A stretch of 64,000 nt of DNA, from contig NZ_KB895391.1 of the NCBI RefSeq assembly GCF_000374825.1, positions 1 to 64,000 of the forward strand, in the 5' to 3' direction. Both the position numbers and the translations under genes were made by a program. Below are positions 15,982 through 25,312 of the stretch, piece after piece. The stretch comes from Paenibacillus sanguinis 2301083 = DSM 16941. Lineage in GTDB: Bacteria > Bacillota > Bacilli > Paenibacillales > Paenibacillaceae. The notes beneath the pieces were generated by a model. The model did no database searches. It was not told the origin of the DNA and saw only the letters and a list, made by a program, of their open reading frames with translations. How positions within the stretch are numbered: the stretch's first letter is position 1; each line of letters opens with the position of its first letter.

Positions 15982-16983
15982 CTAGCTGCCTGAAGGCGAT
16001 TTGATACTGCTGAGGAACAGCGAGACTTTGCGCAGATATTCCTTCGGGTGCTCCCGGAAAATTAATTCATGGTGCGCACCTTCCACGATCCAGACATCGG
16101 AGATCGGGTTGCTCTGACGAGCGGCCAGCTTCTCGGCGATGGGATAGGGTGCCTTCTCATCCTCCGTTCCATGGATAAACAGAATCGGGAACGGGTAATC
16201 CTCGGATTTAACCTGAGTATAGGGAATTTGCCGCATGCTGGTTCCGTTCAGTACAGGCAGCAGCATACTGATAATTTCCAGCGATGGATGACGTGGCAGG
16301 TCGATATACTGGCGGATATTATGATACATGGTATCCGGCTCCAGCAGGAAGGTGCTGTCCAGAATCATCCCGTCAATATCCTTGCTATTTAATGTGGCCT
16401 GTAGCGCTGTGCCAGCACCCATGGAGAACCCCCAAATGATGATCTCGTCAGCGCCGCGTTGTTTGGCGACCTGAATGGCTCCCAGTAGCTGCTGGGCTTC
16501 CTTCTTGCCGCCGGTTGCGACTTCTTTGCTGTTCTGAGCGGCAAAGCCGAAATCAAACATGACGACATTAAAATTCAGGCTATGGGCGTAGTTAGCCAGG
16601 TCATACATCGGTATCCAGGTTTCCTCGCGATTGGCCCCGTATCCGTGACTAAACACGATCGTTTTCGCGGAATCCTCCGCAGGGATATACCACCCTTGCA
16701 TCATTCGGCTTCCATCCGCTGCCGGGAACACGATATCCTCGTACTCCAGATTTTTGGACAGCTTAGGGTTGGAGTACAATGGCGCTACCGTGGGATTGGA
16801 CAACACCCAGGCGATATAGCCATGAAGGGAAACAAAGCAGAACAACAGGAAGAACAGCACGGAGAGTAAAAATGCGATCATGATATGCTTCATGCTGATT
16901 CGCCGTGTGGCCGTTGCGGAAGAGTCGCCGGCAATGTAAGCCGAAGAGGACAAGGGAAGATCATCCCGGCCAATATGGCTCAT
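15982..16983 (-). CDS. Membrane-anchored alpha/beta hydrolase
   Basis: 333 residues: a short cytoplasmic tail, one transmembrane helix (about 33-55, MIAFLLSVLFFLLFCFVSLHGY) and an outer alpha/beta hydrolase domain. The nucleophile elbow is WGFSMGAGTALQ (Ser), the acid is in FIHGTEDEKAPYP (Asp) and the base in EGAHHELIF (His); the oxyanion region is VFSHGYGANREE. The substrate is unknown; the family holds esterases and peptidases. The ATG at 16983 is chosen because AAGGGGGG lies 6 nt before it. Monocistronic, divergent from the iclR-type gene. Confidence 0.83.
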   Translation of the reverse strand: MSHIGRDDLPLSSSAYIAGDSSATATRRISMKHIMIAFLLSVLFFLLFCFVSLHGYIAWVLSNPTVAPLYSNPKLSKNLEYEDIVFPAADGSRMMQGWYIPAEDSAKTIVFSHGYGANREETWIPMYDLANYAHSLNFNVVMFDFGFAAQNSKEVATGGKKEAQQLLGAIQVAKQRGADEIIIWGFSMGAGTALQATLNSKDIDGMILDSTFLLEPDTMYHNIRQYIDLPRHPSLEIISMLLPVLNGTSMRQIPYTQVKSEDYPFPILFIHGTEDEKAPYPIAEKLAARQSNPISDVWIVEGAHHELIFREHPKEYLRKVSLFLSSIKSPSGS

Positions 16984-17144
16984 GTTCTTCCCCCCCTTGT
17001 GCAGATGCTGAAGACTTGACTTATTGAACACGCACCTAAAGGTAATATATTACAGAATAAAGGAAAAAATGTCGAAATAACACGATTATCTTAAATTTAT
17101 CGTAAGACGCTTGCTCCCCAAAGTCAATGGAAAACAGGGGGTGA

Positions 17145-17173
17145 TTGACGGAAAAGAGCATCTTTCATATAAT
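17145..17173 (+). promoter_or_regulatory. Sigma-A promoter of the iclR-type gene
   Basis: TTGACG (17145-17150), 17-nt spacer, TATAAT (17168-17173). Transcription should start near 17180, directly before the palindrome at 17186. Confidence 0.8.
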
Positions 17174-17185
17174 TTATGTAACCGA

Positions 17186-17202
17186 GTTTCATATGGTGAA
17201 AC
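17186..17202. promoter_or_regulatory. Palindromic operator-like site GTTTCA-N5-TGAAAC (iclR copy)
   Basis: GTTTCA TATGG TGAAAC, a perfect 6-bp inverted repeat with a 5-bp spacer, at about +6 to +22 of the predicted transcript and immediately before the AGGAG region. It is nearly identical to the site at 28045-28061 ahead of acnA. It could be a repressor operator or, less likely, an RNA stem next to the ribosome-binding site. Confidence 0.65.
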
Positions 17203-17222
17203 ATGAGGAGAGCTGATGCGGG

Positions 17223-17969
17223 GTGGAGGATCGAAAGCTAACGGTTCGCGCAGTGGAGCGGGCTTTGGATATATTGATTTGTTTTACCAAATCCAGCAGT
17301 ATGGGGTTGACGGAAATCGCAGGTGAAATCGGCTTGCATAAAAGCACGGTACACCGGTTATTAACCACCTTGGAGGAGCGGGGGTTTGTCGTTCGGGACC
17401 CTGAGACGGAGAAATATCGATTAGGTCTGAAAATATGGGAGCTGTCCGCACATTTGGCTAATCACGATAACCCGGCAATATTGCTGTTGCCACTGATGGA
17501 GAAGCAGCGGGATCGGCTCGGCGAGACGGTTAGCTTATACTTGCGGGATGGCTGCGAGCGGCTGCGAATTCAAGCTGTGCAGAGCAATCAGGCGGTTCGG
17601 CGGGTGGCCCCGGTTGGAGTAAGACTTCCGCTCTATGTAGGTGCCTCCAGCAAGGTACTGGTCGCTTATTCGGGGGAAGAAGTGCTGCAGGCGGTGCTGA
17701 ACAGTCCGGATTGGCCTGAGTCCATTGATCGGGATACTTACGTGGCGCAATTGGAGGATATTCGCAAGCAAGGTTATGCTACCAGTTATGAGGAGCGAGA
17801 GCAGGGGGCAAGCTCTGTCGCGGCTCCCATCTTTGACCGGACTGGCAAGCTCGCCGCGGCTTTGTCCGTGTCAGGACCGGTCAGTCGGCTGACGCGGGAA
17901 CGCCTGGCGGAATACGGGCCAATCCTCATTGAGGCAGCACGGGAGATGGGGGTTATGATGCCTTCTTAA
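17223..17969 (+). CDS. IclR-family transcriptional regulator
   Basis: 248 residues: an N-terminal winged helix (about 5-70, MGLTEIAGEIGLHKSTVHRLLTTL) and the C-terminal IclR effector-binding domain (about 75-245; RVAPVGVRLPLYVGASSKVLVAY; EEREQGASSVAAPIFDRTGKLAAALSVSGP). IclR proteins repress or activate genes of acetate, aromatic or sugar-acid use and often repress themselves. GTG start; AGGAG is rather distant (about 14 nt), so the start is less certain. It stands alone, with a strong promoter and a palindrome right upstream. Confidence 0.88.
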   Translation: MEDRKLTVRAVERALDILICFTKSSSMGLTEIAGEIGLHKSTVHRLLTTLEERGFVVRDPETEKYRLGLKIWELSAHLANHDNPAILLLPLMEKQRDRLGETVSLYLRDGCERLRIQAVQSNQAVRRVAPVGVRLPLYVGASSKVLVAYSGEEVLQAVLNSPDWPESIDRDTYVAQLEDIRKQGYATSYEEREQGASSVAAPIFDRTGKLAAALSVSGPVSRLTRERLAEYGPILIEAAREMGVMMPS

Positions 17970-17995
17970 AGCGCTCTTTATTTTTTAACATAGGG

Positions 17996-18044
17996 AACTC
18001 CCCCTTCTGTCATTCAGCTAAGGCTGAGGAAGGGGGAGTTTTAT
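17996..18044. terminator. Intrinsic terminator between convergent genes
   Basis: A 12-bp stem, AACTCCCCCTTC (17996-18007) with GAAGGGGGAGTT (18029-18040), followed by TTATTTG on the plus strand. It ends the iclR-type transcript and sits just past the GH130 stop of the convergent operon. Confidence 0.85.
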
Positions 18045-18048
18045 TTGT

Positions 18049-19092
18049 CTATTCCAGTGTGTCCAGAATGTCCTGCAGAGGAATATCGGCCATGGCCATC
18101 ACTTCATCGGCTGCCCCGTAATACATGCGGACCGTATCGCCTTCCAGTAAAGCGCCGCACGAGAAGACAACCTTGCCAAAAAATCCGTTGACTTCATAAT
18201 CGGCCTCTGGCTCCAGGAAGGGGCGGGAGGAGCGGGATAGCACCCGGCCAGGATCATGCAAGTCAAGAAGGACAGCCCCCATGCAGTAACGGTGTTTACT
18301 GTCTGCCCCATGATACAGGGCTAGCCAACCATGAGCGGTCTTGATCGGAACAGCGCCACCACCCATACGAGCGGAATCCCAGCCCCGCTCGCTAAGCCCC
18401 ATCAGGAAGCGGTGGTTCCCCCAATACAGCAAATCTGGCGACTCAGCAATCCACATTTCCGGCTCACCAAAGGATTTGGGAACAGGCCGATGCATGGCAA
18501 CATATTTGCCCCGAATCGGTTCAGGGAACAGTATGACATCTTTATTTTCAGGGGCCAGCATCATGCCGTGCTTCTTAAAGCTGCGGAAATCCTTCGTTTC
18601 AGCCAGGGCGGCCCCTACACCACGGCTGGAGGCCGAGCTATACGTAATATAGTAGGTATCGCCGATCTGTGTCACTCGCGGGTCTTCAATCCCCCAGGCC
18701 TCTAATTCATGCTCGGGAAATAGGGCTGGCTGCCGTTCAATTTCAAAGTTCACCCCGTCCTTGCTTCGCGCCACCCGCAGATGGGAAATCGAGGTTAGCA
18801 TAATCATCCTTCCCTCAATCGACACGTATCGAGAATCGGAGAAATCATAACGGGAATCTGATTTGTGATAACGTTGAATTTTGATGTGACCGTCCTGCCC
18901 CAACAGGGGAACCAGCACCTCGTTCTCTTGCTCGGCGATGGGGGCTTCCGCTACACGAAGTAGAAGAATGGTCTCATCCCCGTATTTGGCTACCCCGGCA
19001 TTGAAGGCCCCCAGCACCTTGAAATCAGGACGGGAAGGAGTTACATCGGCAACTTGGATGATCGGGTTCTTCTCGCAGCGAATGACATGCAT
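18049..19092 (-). CDS. Glycoside hydrolase family 130 protein (beta-mannoside phosphorylase type)
   Basis: 347 residues with the five-bladed propeller signatures of GH130: VLGAFNAGVAKYGDETILLLRVAE near the start, the catalytic-Asp region AWGIEDPRVTQIGDTYYITY, ARMGGGAVPIKT, and WLALYHGADSKHRYCMGAVLLD. GH130 enzymes split beta-1,4 or beta-1,2 mannosides with inorganic phosphate, giving alpha-mannose-1-phosphate; some members hydrolyse instead. Last gene of a four-gene operon with a sugar importer, so it likely works on the imported mannoside in the cytoplasm. No phosphomannomutase is seen nearby. Confidence 0.88.
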   Translation of the reverse strand: MHVIRCEKNPIIQVADVTPSRPDFKVLGAFNAGVAKYGDETILLLRVAEAPIAEQENEVLVPLLGQDGHIKIQRYHKSDSRYDFSDSRYVSIEGRMIMLTSISHLRVARSKDGVNFEIERQPALFPEHELEAWGIEDPRVTQIGDTYYITYSSASSRGVGAALAETKDFRSFKKHGMMLAPENKDVILFPEPIRGKYVAMHRPVPKSFGEPEMWIAESPDLLYWGNHRFLMGLSERGWDSARMGGGAVPIKTAHGWLALYHGADSKHRYCMGAVLLDLHDPGRVLSRSSRPFLEPEADYEVNGFFGKVVFSCGALLEGDTVRMYYGAADEVMAMADIPLQDILDTLE

Positions 19093-19123
19093 GGCTTAAT
19101 CTCTCCATTCCTATATTTATCCG

Positions 19124-20662
19124 TTACTTTCCAGCCGTAACCGCATCAACTTGTGCTTGAATTTCCTCGATAACCTTTTGTCCGCCAACACTATTAATCT
19201 TGTCTTCCAACTGTGCTTTGCCTTTATCGGCTGCCAGAACGCCTTGGGCCAACGGCAGGAACAGTGAATCATGGAACGGGGTAATCTTGGCGTATTCGGT
19301 CTTGACCTTCTCTGCATCAAACGTGAAGCCCGCAGTCGGGCTAAGCGTAAAGTTGGCGGGGTCCGCAGAGAAATCAAACCACTTCTTGTCATCCTCCATC
19401 ATCGTATCCGGTGTGCGGTTGAGTGTTGGACGCCAAGTGAGGGTATACCCCGGGAAGGAGTAATTAGAGAGAACCTTATAGCTTGAATCTCCAACCGCTT
19501 CCCAATCCTTGCCCGGAATGCCGTATTCCAGCAAATCATGATTCTCCTTGATGGACAGCCAGTTAGCCACATCCATAGCCAAAGCAGCATGCTTGGAGGA
19601 AGCCGGGATGCAGAGGAAGTTCCATTGCTGGAAGGCGGTGTAAGGCTTAGCCTTGTCTCCGTTGGGGATAAATACCTCCAGCTTGTCGCTGCCATCCGTC
19701 AGCATTTCGCTGTATTTCAAGCCTTCAACCCCGTCTGCCGCATAATAAGTTGCAGCGTATTTGCCTTGCTTGAACAGGGTTTCCGCATTTTGCTCCTGAG
19801 CAATATTTTTGGATAGAATTCCGTCGCTGTAGTATTTGGTTACTCGTTCAAAGGCATCGGCAATCATCGGGCTCTCCCACTGACCAATGATTTTCTTATC
19901 CTTTACAGAGTAGGCAAACATATTGACTCCGATCTCCAGCACTTCATCCAGGGCCAGGTTAGCCGAATCGCTCAGAATGAATGGCAGTTTATCAGCCTTG
20001 ATTCCGTTAATGACAAAGGGTCTTACCTCGGTTTCTTTTTCCTTGATCGTATACAGGAAGGTCTCCAGATCCTCCAGTGTCTTAAGTTCAGGTAGACCAT
20101 GCTTCTCGCGCAGGTCCTTGCGAATTAATAGACCGTATACCGGGCCTTGGGTGGTTCCCAGAGGAATACCCATAATTTTTCCGTTAAATTTATTGTACTC
20201 CCACATTTCATCAGGGATGGATGCCTTCAACTCCTGGCGCTCCGCTACCATGGCATCCAGCTCTTGCAGTGAATTACTGGCAATCATCTGGTTCATGGAC
20301 AGCCAAGGGGCATCGAGATACATATCGAATTCCTCGCCTGCCGACATTTTGACCGCTACCGAATTGCCGTAATCCGACCAAGGCAAGAAGTTGATATTCA
20401 ACTGTGCTCCAACATTATCCTCCTTCAGCTTGTCATTGACGGCCTGCAGCACCTCATCGAAGCCTACCGGCTTGTCACCGGGAAAATAGGCCTTTAATGC
20501 AATCGCTTCCTTTGTTTTCGACACGTCTGCCTTCGCGTTGTTCTCTGATCCGCCTGAATTACTCTGGCCGTTATTGGTATTTCCATTGCCGCAAGCTGCG
20601 AGCAGTAGGGATGAGACCAATAATAGTGATAAGGCCAATCCTGCAAATTTGCTTAGCTTCAT
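19124..20662 (-). CDS. ABC transporter extracellular sugar-binding lipoprotein
   Basis: 512 residues. A signal peptide with lipobox SSLLLAACGN (lipidated Cys at about residue 23) and a Gly/Asn/Ser linker precede a group-1 solute-binding domain (LPWSDYGNSVAVKMSAGEEFDMYLDAPW; MGIPLGTTQGPVYGLLIRKDL). The start MKLSKFAGLAL is picked since GGGAGGT lies 6 nt before that ATG; the longer frame from 20695 has no ribosome-binding site. It sits 76 nt after the permease gene and 31 nt before the GH130 gene. Likely ligand: a manno-oligosaccharide, inferred from GH130. Confidence 0.9.
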   Translation of the reverse strand: MKLSKFAGLALSLLLVSSLLLAACGNGNTNNGQSNSGGSENNAKADVSKTKEAIALKAYFPGDKPVGFDEVLQAVNDKLKEDNVGAQLNINFLPWSDYGNSVAVKMSAGEEFDMYLDAPWLSMNQMIASNSLQELDAMVAERQELKASIPDEMWEYNKFNGKIMGIPLGTTQGPVYGLLIRKDLREKHGLPELKTLEDLETFLYTIKEKETEVRPFVINGIKADKLPFILSDSANLALDEVLEIGVNMFAYSVKDKKIIGQWESPMIADAFERVTKYYSDGILSKNIAQEQNAETLFKQGKYAATYYAADGVEGLKYSEMLTDGSDKLEVFIPNGDKAKPYTAFQQWNFLCIPASSKHAALAMDVANWLSIKENHDLLEYGIPGKDWEAVGDSSYKVLSNYSFPGYTLTWRPTLNRTPDTMMEDDKKWFDFSADPANFTLSPTAGFTFDAEKVKTEYAKITPFHDSLFLPLAQGVLAADKGKAQLEDKINSVGGQKVIEEIQAQVDAVTAGK

Positions 20663-20738
20663 TGCTGTAACCTCCCTGATTTTGATTGTCTGCATCTATG
20701 CTTAACCGGAGGATTCCGGTTAGAGCCGGAATCCGTGG

Positions 20739-21623
20739 CTATCCTTTGACAGCCCCTATAGTAAGTCCTTTGACGAAATACTTTTGCAGCATCGGATAGA
20801 GCAGTATAATCGGTCCGATGGTAAGCACCGTGGTTGCCATTCGTACGCCATAGGTTGGCGGTGTCACCGAAATTGCGGCCCCGGAAGGAATCAGGTTCTT
20901 GGCCGCTTCCATATTGGATACCATTCTGCGCAAGATCAACTGTAAAGGAAACAGCTTCTCATTGTCCACAAACATCAGGCCCATAAACCAGTCATTCCAG
21001 TAGTTCAGAGCGTAAAACAGACCTACGGAAGCCAAAATCGGCTTCGAGATCGGGACCATAATCTGAAAGAATATCCTCATCTCGTTAGCGCCATCCATCC
21101 GCGCCGCCTCCTCCAGTTCCTCCGGAATGGTCCGGAAGAAGCTAACCAGCAGAAAGACGAGAAAGGGCTGACATAACAGGGTTAAGATCAGCACCCATAC
21201 GGTATTTTGCAAATTCAGCCATTGGCTGACGACAATATAGAACGGGATAATTCCACCCGAGAAAAGCATTGGCAAATAGCAGAAGAGCAGAAACGGGGTT
21301 TGCAGCACATTGCGTTTATTGGCCAGAGAGTAAGCCAGCATAGCGGAAATGCACAATGCGCTCAGCGTACCGACCAGTGTGACAAAAATAGTGATGGCAT
21401 ACCCGTTATATAGTACATCGGATTGCAGTACAGCCTCATAGGCGGCCAGCGACAAATTGGCAGGGAATAGCGTATAGCCATGTGCAATCAATTCGCCCTC
21501 ATCGGTGAAGGAGCCGATGACCATCAGCAGAAACGGAAACAGGCAAAACAAGGTGAATAAGGCCAGAAAGGTATAGGCGGTCCCTGTAAAAATATGGTCC
21601 GACATACTTTGCTTCTGTTTCAT
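20739..21623 (-). CDS. Sugar ABC transporter permease (LplC/YtcP type)
   Basis: 294 residues, about six spans (TAYTFLALFTLFCLFPFLLMVIG first). EAA loop LEEAARMDGANEMRIFFQIMVP; ending YPMLQKYFVKGLTIGAVKG, the usual tail of this class. Begins 9 nt after the stop of the partner permease, with AGGAGGTAATT before ATG. It forms the translocation pore with that partner; no ATPase gene lies in the operon. Confidence 0.88.
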   Translation of the reverse strand: MKQKQSMSDHIFTGTAYTFLALFTLFCLFPFLLMVIGSFTDEGELIAHGYTLFPANLSLAAYEAVLQSDVLYNGYAITIFVTLVGTLSALCISAMLAYSLANKRNVLQTPFLLFCYLPMLFSGGIIPFYIVVSQWLNLQNTVWVLILTLLCQPFLVFLLVSFFRTIPEELEEAARMDGANEMRIFFQIMVPISKPILASVGLFYALNYWNDWFMGLMFVDNEKLFPLQLILRRMVSNMEAAKNLIPSGAAISVTPPTYGVRMATTVLTIGPIILLYPMLQKYFVKGLTIGAVKG

Positions 21624-21632
21624 AATTACCTC

Positions 21633-22571
21633 CTAGAATAGAGCTGATTCTTTGGACAATCGGCGGGTAACAGCATTCGCAGCCAGGACGAACAGCAAAC
21701 CCATGACGGACTGGAACAAGCCGACAGCCGAGGACATGCCGAAATCATGCAGTTGCCGCATGGAACGGAATACAAAGGTATCGATGACATCGGTTGTGGG
21801 ATACAGCAGTGAATTGTCTCCGATAATTGCGTAGATCATGGCAAAGTCACCATTAAAGATTTTACCGACCGAGAGCAAGGTCATGATCATAATGGTCGGC
21901 ACGAGCAGCGGCAGGGTAATGCGCAACATAATTTGCAGCTTGGAGGCTCCATCTATTCTGGCTGCTTCGTATAGATCCTCTGGGATGCCGGTAATGGCTG
22001 CAAGGAAAATAATGGAGAGATAGCCGGCGCCCTGCCAGACTCGAATCACTGTTAAAATCGCCGGCCACAGCTTGGCCTCAAACATCCAGTTCACCGGCTC
22101 CATACCGAGTTCTATCAGCCAGTTGTTGATCATAGGCTCCTCACCACCGAATAGGGACTGAACAATCATGCCAACTACAATCCAAGACATGAAGTAGGGG
22201 AGGAAGATCAGCGACTGGGAGATTCGCTTGAAGTATTTATTGCGGATTTCATTGAACATCAACGCAATCAGTACCGCCGTAATCGTCGTAAACAGGATGA
22301 ACAGAAGATTCAATCCCAGTGTGTTACGCAGCACAATCCAGAAGTCGTCGGAAGTAAAGAAGTAGTTGAAATTTTTAAAGCCTACCCATTCACTTCCTGT
22401 GATTCCCTTGGAGAAGTTGTAATCCTTGAAGGCAATCGTAATGCCGTAAATTGGCAGATAGCTGAATATCAGGAAGAACAGCAGTCCCGGCGCAGCCATT
22501 ACATAAAGAAATGGATTGTTGGCGATCTGCTTCAGCCTGGCGAGCATTCCTGCCTTTCGCTGCATTTGCAT
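21633..22571 (-). CDS. Sugar ABC transporter permease (LplB type)
   Basis: 312 residues with about six spans (FLYVMAAPGLLFFLIFSYLPIYGITIAF). EAA loop LYEAARIDGASKLQIMLRITLP. First gene of the leftward operon permease-permease-lipoprotein-GH130. AAGGGGGT lies upstream at a slightly long spacing; the third-codon ATG (22565) is an alternative start. The operon is divergent from the membrane-bound AraC regulator, its likely controller. Confidence 0.88.
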   Translation of the reverse strand: MQMQRKAGMLARLKQIANNPFLYVMAAPGLLFFLIFSYLPIYGITIAFKDYNFSKGITGSEWVGFKNFNYFFTSDDFWIVLRNTLGLNLLFILFTTITAVLIALMFNEIRNKYFKRISQSLIFLPYFMSWIVVGMIVQSLFGGEEPMINNWLIELGMEPVNWMFEAKLWPAILTVIRVWQGAGYLSIIFLAAITGIPEDLYEAARIDGASKLQIMLRITLPLLVPTIMIMTLLSVGKIFNGDFAMIYAIIGDNSLLYPTTDVIDTFVFRSMRQLHDFGMSSAVGLFQSVMGLLFVLAANAVTRRLSKESALF

Positions 22572-22929
22572 AATTGTTCATACCCCCTTGTGTCTTTGTC
22601 GAATTTACTCCTCGAACAGCTTCGTTCTGGGAAGACGACTTTTTGAACAACCTCTTTAAGCCTTGGTCGGGATGTCAGCGGTGTAATGAGCAGCCACGCT
22701 GTTCCCGATGAGGCAACCTTAGCAAGCTGTGATCAGTCAGACAATTCCGACATGCTCCGCTTCCTCCTGAATGCAAAGAATCAGCGATTCCCAAAAGCAA
22801 CGGTCATCCAGAAATGAACGATTTAGAGGTGGATTCCTTCCAATATGCTACAATAATAAAGCGCTTTAGCAGACGTTTTATCCACACAGACAGAGGTAAG
22901 ACTTCTACAAAAAACAGGGGGGCCTGTAG
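22572..22929. other. Divergent control region of the GH130 transporter locus
   Basis: Holds a lone terminus of the 29.3-kb repeat family (cgactttttgaacaacc, 22636-22652) and a CcpA-site-like palindrome TAAAGCGCTTTA (22857-22868). The cre core AAAGCGCTTT is perfect but the outer TG/CA bases are missing. Promoters for both directions must lie here, but none stands out. No ORF. Confidence 0.5.
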
Positions 22930-25245
22930 ATGAAATTTCGTTGGCCTTGGTTAAATTCATTTCGGAAGCATCCGACCTATATGCGCATTATCTTTTATTT
23001 CGTTAGTGTCAATGTGCTCGTATTAGCTATTTCCTTTTTGGTGCTCTACTGGCAATCCTCTCGTACGCTTGTTGAAGAAATTGGTGAGCATTCGGAATCC
23101 CTGCTGATCAATGGGGCCCAAAATACAGCCCGACTGCTGGAGTGGTCGCTGGATTTCGCGTTCTCTTCCAGCAACGACAATGATTTGAAGGTGTATGCCC
23201 TTTCTGACAAGTACAGTGATTATGAAACCTATAAGGTATGGAGCCGATTAATGAGCATAAAAATGTCTAATCCCTCTATAGATTCGGTGTATTTGATTAA
23301 TGACTACACAGACACGGTGATCGATTCCAAGCTTGGCCTCAATGAAGCCGCCGACTTCTATGACCAGGATATCCTGCAGCGGCTGCGTAATCCCCGGCAA
23401 GCGGACCAGACGGTGCTGATCCCAAGAAAACTACCCGTTCCGCTCCGCACCGATACATATAAAGATGTCATTACGATGATCCGGCTTTATGAGAAGGGCA
23501 ACTCCATTTCCGCCTTTGTGCTGAACGTGGACACCTTGGAGCTAATGACGCTGCTCCAGAGCAATTCTCAGTATCAGAACCGGAACATAGCTGTGCTGAA
23601 TGATCACGATGAATTGGTGTTCAGCAGCGTTCCGCTGGATCAACAGCAGATTCGGGAATATCGCAGCCGTATACGCGGGACTAGCGGATGGGAGATGTTC
23701 AAGCCAGCTCAGCAGGAGGCGCAATTAATGGTGTTCTCCAACACAGCGGTTAAAGGCATTCAGAACTGGAGCTTTATTGAGACGATTCCAAGGGATGTGA
23801 TTTTGAGGAAAATCGAGGTGCTTCGCAATCTGAGCATGATCTTGTTCAGTGGTCTATTCTTCGCCTCATTAACCGTAACCGTTCTCATTTCCAAGCGAGT
23901 GTACTCCCCGATCCAGGATTTGGTCAGGAGTGTGATGAAGCAACATCAGGTGGAAAGCTCTGCGCAAGAGAAGTCTGCCGATGAACTGGATTATCTATCT
24001 AGCGTGTTCACCGCTCAGCAGGAGCAGATCATTGAGCTAACAGCCCATTGGAGGAATAGCAAGGTGCTGGGCAGAGAACGCTTCCTGCGTGAGTTATTGG
24101 AGCGGGGCCTATTATCCCGTGGGGAAATTCAAGGACAATTTGCCGAGTGGGGGGTTGAACTGCCGGAGAAATACTTGTCGATTGCACTATTCAGAATTGA
24201 TCGATTTCAGGAATTTACGAATCGCTATGCTGAGAAGGATCGGCGCTTGCTTCGATTTGCCATGGGCAATATTGTTCATGAGTCGCTCAAGCTCTCGGGG
24301 CAACTCGCACAAACGGTAGATATGGGAAATGATCATGTGGCCGTTATTCTAAGTGCCAGTAGGGAGGCAGCCCAATTTACCGCCGAGCTTAAAAACGCCC
24401 AGCAGTTAGTCAAGCAATATTTATCGCTAGGGACCACCGTGGCGTGGGGAGGGGAGGTTGAGCGGTTCAGTGATTTGCATGAGGCCTATATGGAGACCTA
24501 TGAGCTGTCTCAGGAGCGTTTTCGCTTGGGTTACGAATCTATCATCATCAGGTCTCCTTCCTCAGTGACTGTCTCCGGTGAGGTATATCATCTGCCTATC
24601 GATAAAGAACGACAACTGGCACAAGCGATCCACAAGACAGATGGGGATTTGGCCTTAGCTATTATACAGCAAGCGGTAGAAGCACTTCGTTCACTGCCTT
24701 ATTTTGAAAGCAAGATGTCATTGATTACCCTGTTTATGGATGTTCGCAGATTGTTGCAGGATCAGGCCGCAGAGCCGTTGCCCAGTTCATTTGGATTGAC
24801 CTCGGTGGAGAATCAGATTATTCAGTTGGAAACGCTGGATCGTGTGGTCCCCTGGATGGAGCAGCTCCTGGTCAAGGCACTGGAGGAATTGGCTGCCGCC
24901 CGCAGTCAGTCTAAACATGCAGGTTTTGTCCAAGAGGTAGAACGCATTATTACTGAACAACTCAGCAACCCGAATCTGTCATCTAAAATGCTGGCCGATG
25001 AGCTTGGCTTGTCCGTCAATTATTTGCGCAGTCTGTACAAAGCGGAAACCAGCCAGTCCATCACGGATACTATTTCTAAAAAGCGACTCGAATGCATCTG
25101 TCGTGAGCTGTTGACGTCGGATTCACCGATTGAGCCGATTATTTCATCCTATGGCTTTTCCTCTCTAAATACGTTTTATTCCGCTTTTAAAAAGGTATAT
25201 GGCATCACTCCGGCGCAATATCGCAAAATGTATAGAAGCGAATAG
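22930..25245 (+). CDS. Membrane-anchored AraC-family regulator
   Basis: 771 residues. A first transmembrane helix (about 18-42, IIFYFVSVNVLVLAISFLVLYW), a ~250-residue extracellular sensor part, a second helix (about 298-320, LSMILFSGLFFASLTVTVLI), a cytoplasmic linker (RVYSPIQDLVRSVMKQH), a long middle domain and a C-terminal AraC HTH pair (about 665-768; LSSKMLADELGLSVNYLRSLY; IEPIISSYGFSSLNTFYSAF). There is no histidine-kinase or receiver domain, so it is a one-component receptor that should bind DNA while membrane-bound. It faces the GH130 operon and is its likely activator. Confidence 0.88.
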   Translation: MKFRWPWLNSFRKHPTYMRIIFYFVSVNVLVLAISFLVLYWQSSRTLVEEIGEHSESLLINGAQNTARLLEWSLDFAFSSSNDNDLKVYALSDKYSDYETYKVWSRLMSIKMSNPSIDSVYLINDYTDTVIDSKLGLNEAADFYDQDILQRLRNPRQADQTVLIPRKLPVPLRTDTYKDVITMIRLYEKGNSISAFVLNVDTLELMTLLQSNSQYQNRNIAVLNDHDELVFSSVPLDQQQIREYRSRIRGTSGWEMFKPAQQEAQLMVFSNTAVKGIQNWSFIETIPRDVILRKIEVLRNLSMILFSGLFFASLTVTVLISKRVYSPIQDLVRSVMKQHQVESSAQEKSADELDYLSSVFTAQQEQIIELTAHWRNSKVLGRERFLRELLERGLLSRGEIQGQFAEWGVELPEKYLSIALFRIDRFQEFTNRYAEKDRRLLRFAMGNIVHESLKLSGQLAQTVDMGNDHVAVILSASREAAQFTAELKNAQQLVKQYLSLGTTVAWGGEVERFSDLHEAYMETYELSQERFRLGYESIIIRSPSSVTVSGEVYHLPIDKERQLAQAIHKTDGDLALAIIQQAVEALRSLPYFESKMSLITLFMDVRRLLQDQAAEPLPSSFGLTSVENQIIQLETLDRVVPWMEQLLVKALEELAAARSQSKHAGFVQEVERIITEQLSNPNLSSKMLADELGLSVNYLRSLYKAETSQSITDTISKKRLECICRELLTSDSPIEPIISSYGFSSLNTFYSAFKKVYGITPAQYRKMYRSE

Positions 25246-25261
25246 CAAGCCATACAAAAAA

Positions 25262-25288
25262 ATCTCCCCTCTTAGTAAGAGGGGAGAT
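25262..25288 (-). terminator. Intrinsic terminator of acnA
   Basis: A 13-bp perfect inverted repeat (ATCTCCCCTCTTA / TAAGAGGGGAGAT) with a one-base centre. On the minus strand it is followed by a run of seven T, as expected for the end of the acnA transcript; it also lies 16 nt after the AraC-regulator stop. Confidence 0.85.
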
Positions 25289-25312
25289 AGCATGCTTAAT
25301 TGATAAGCCTAA

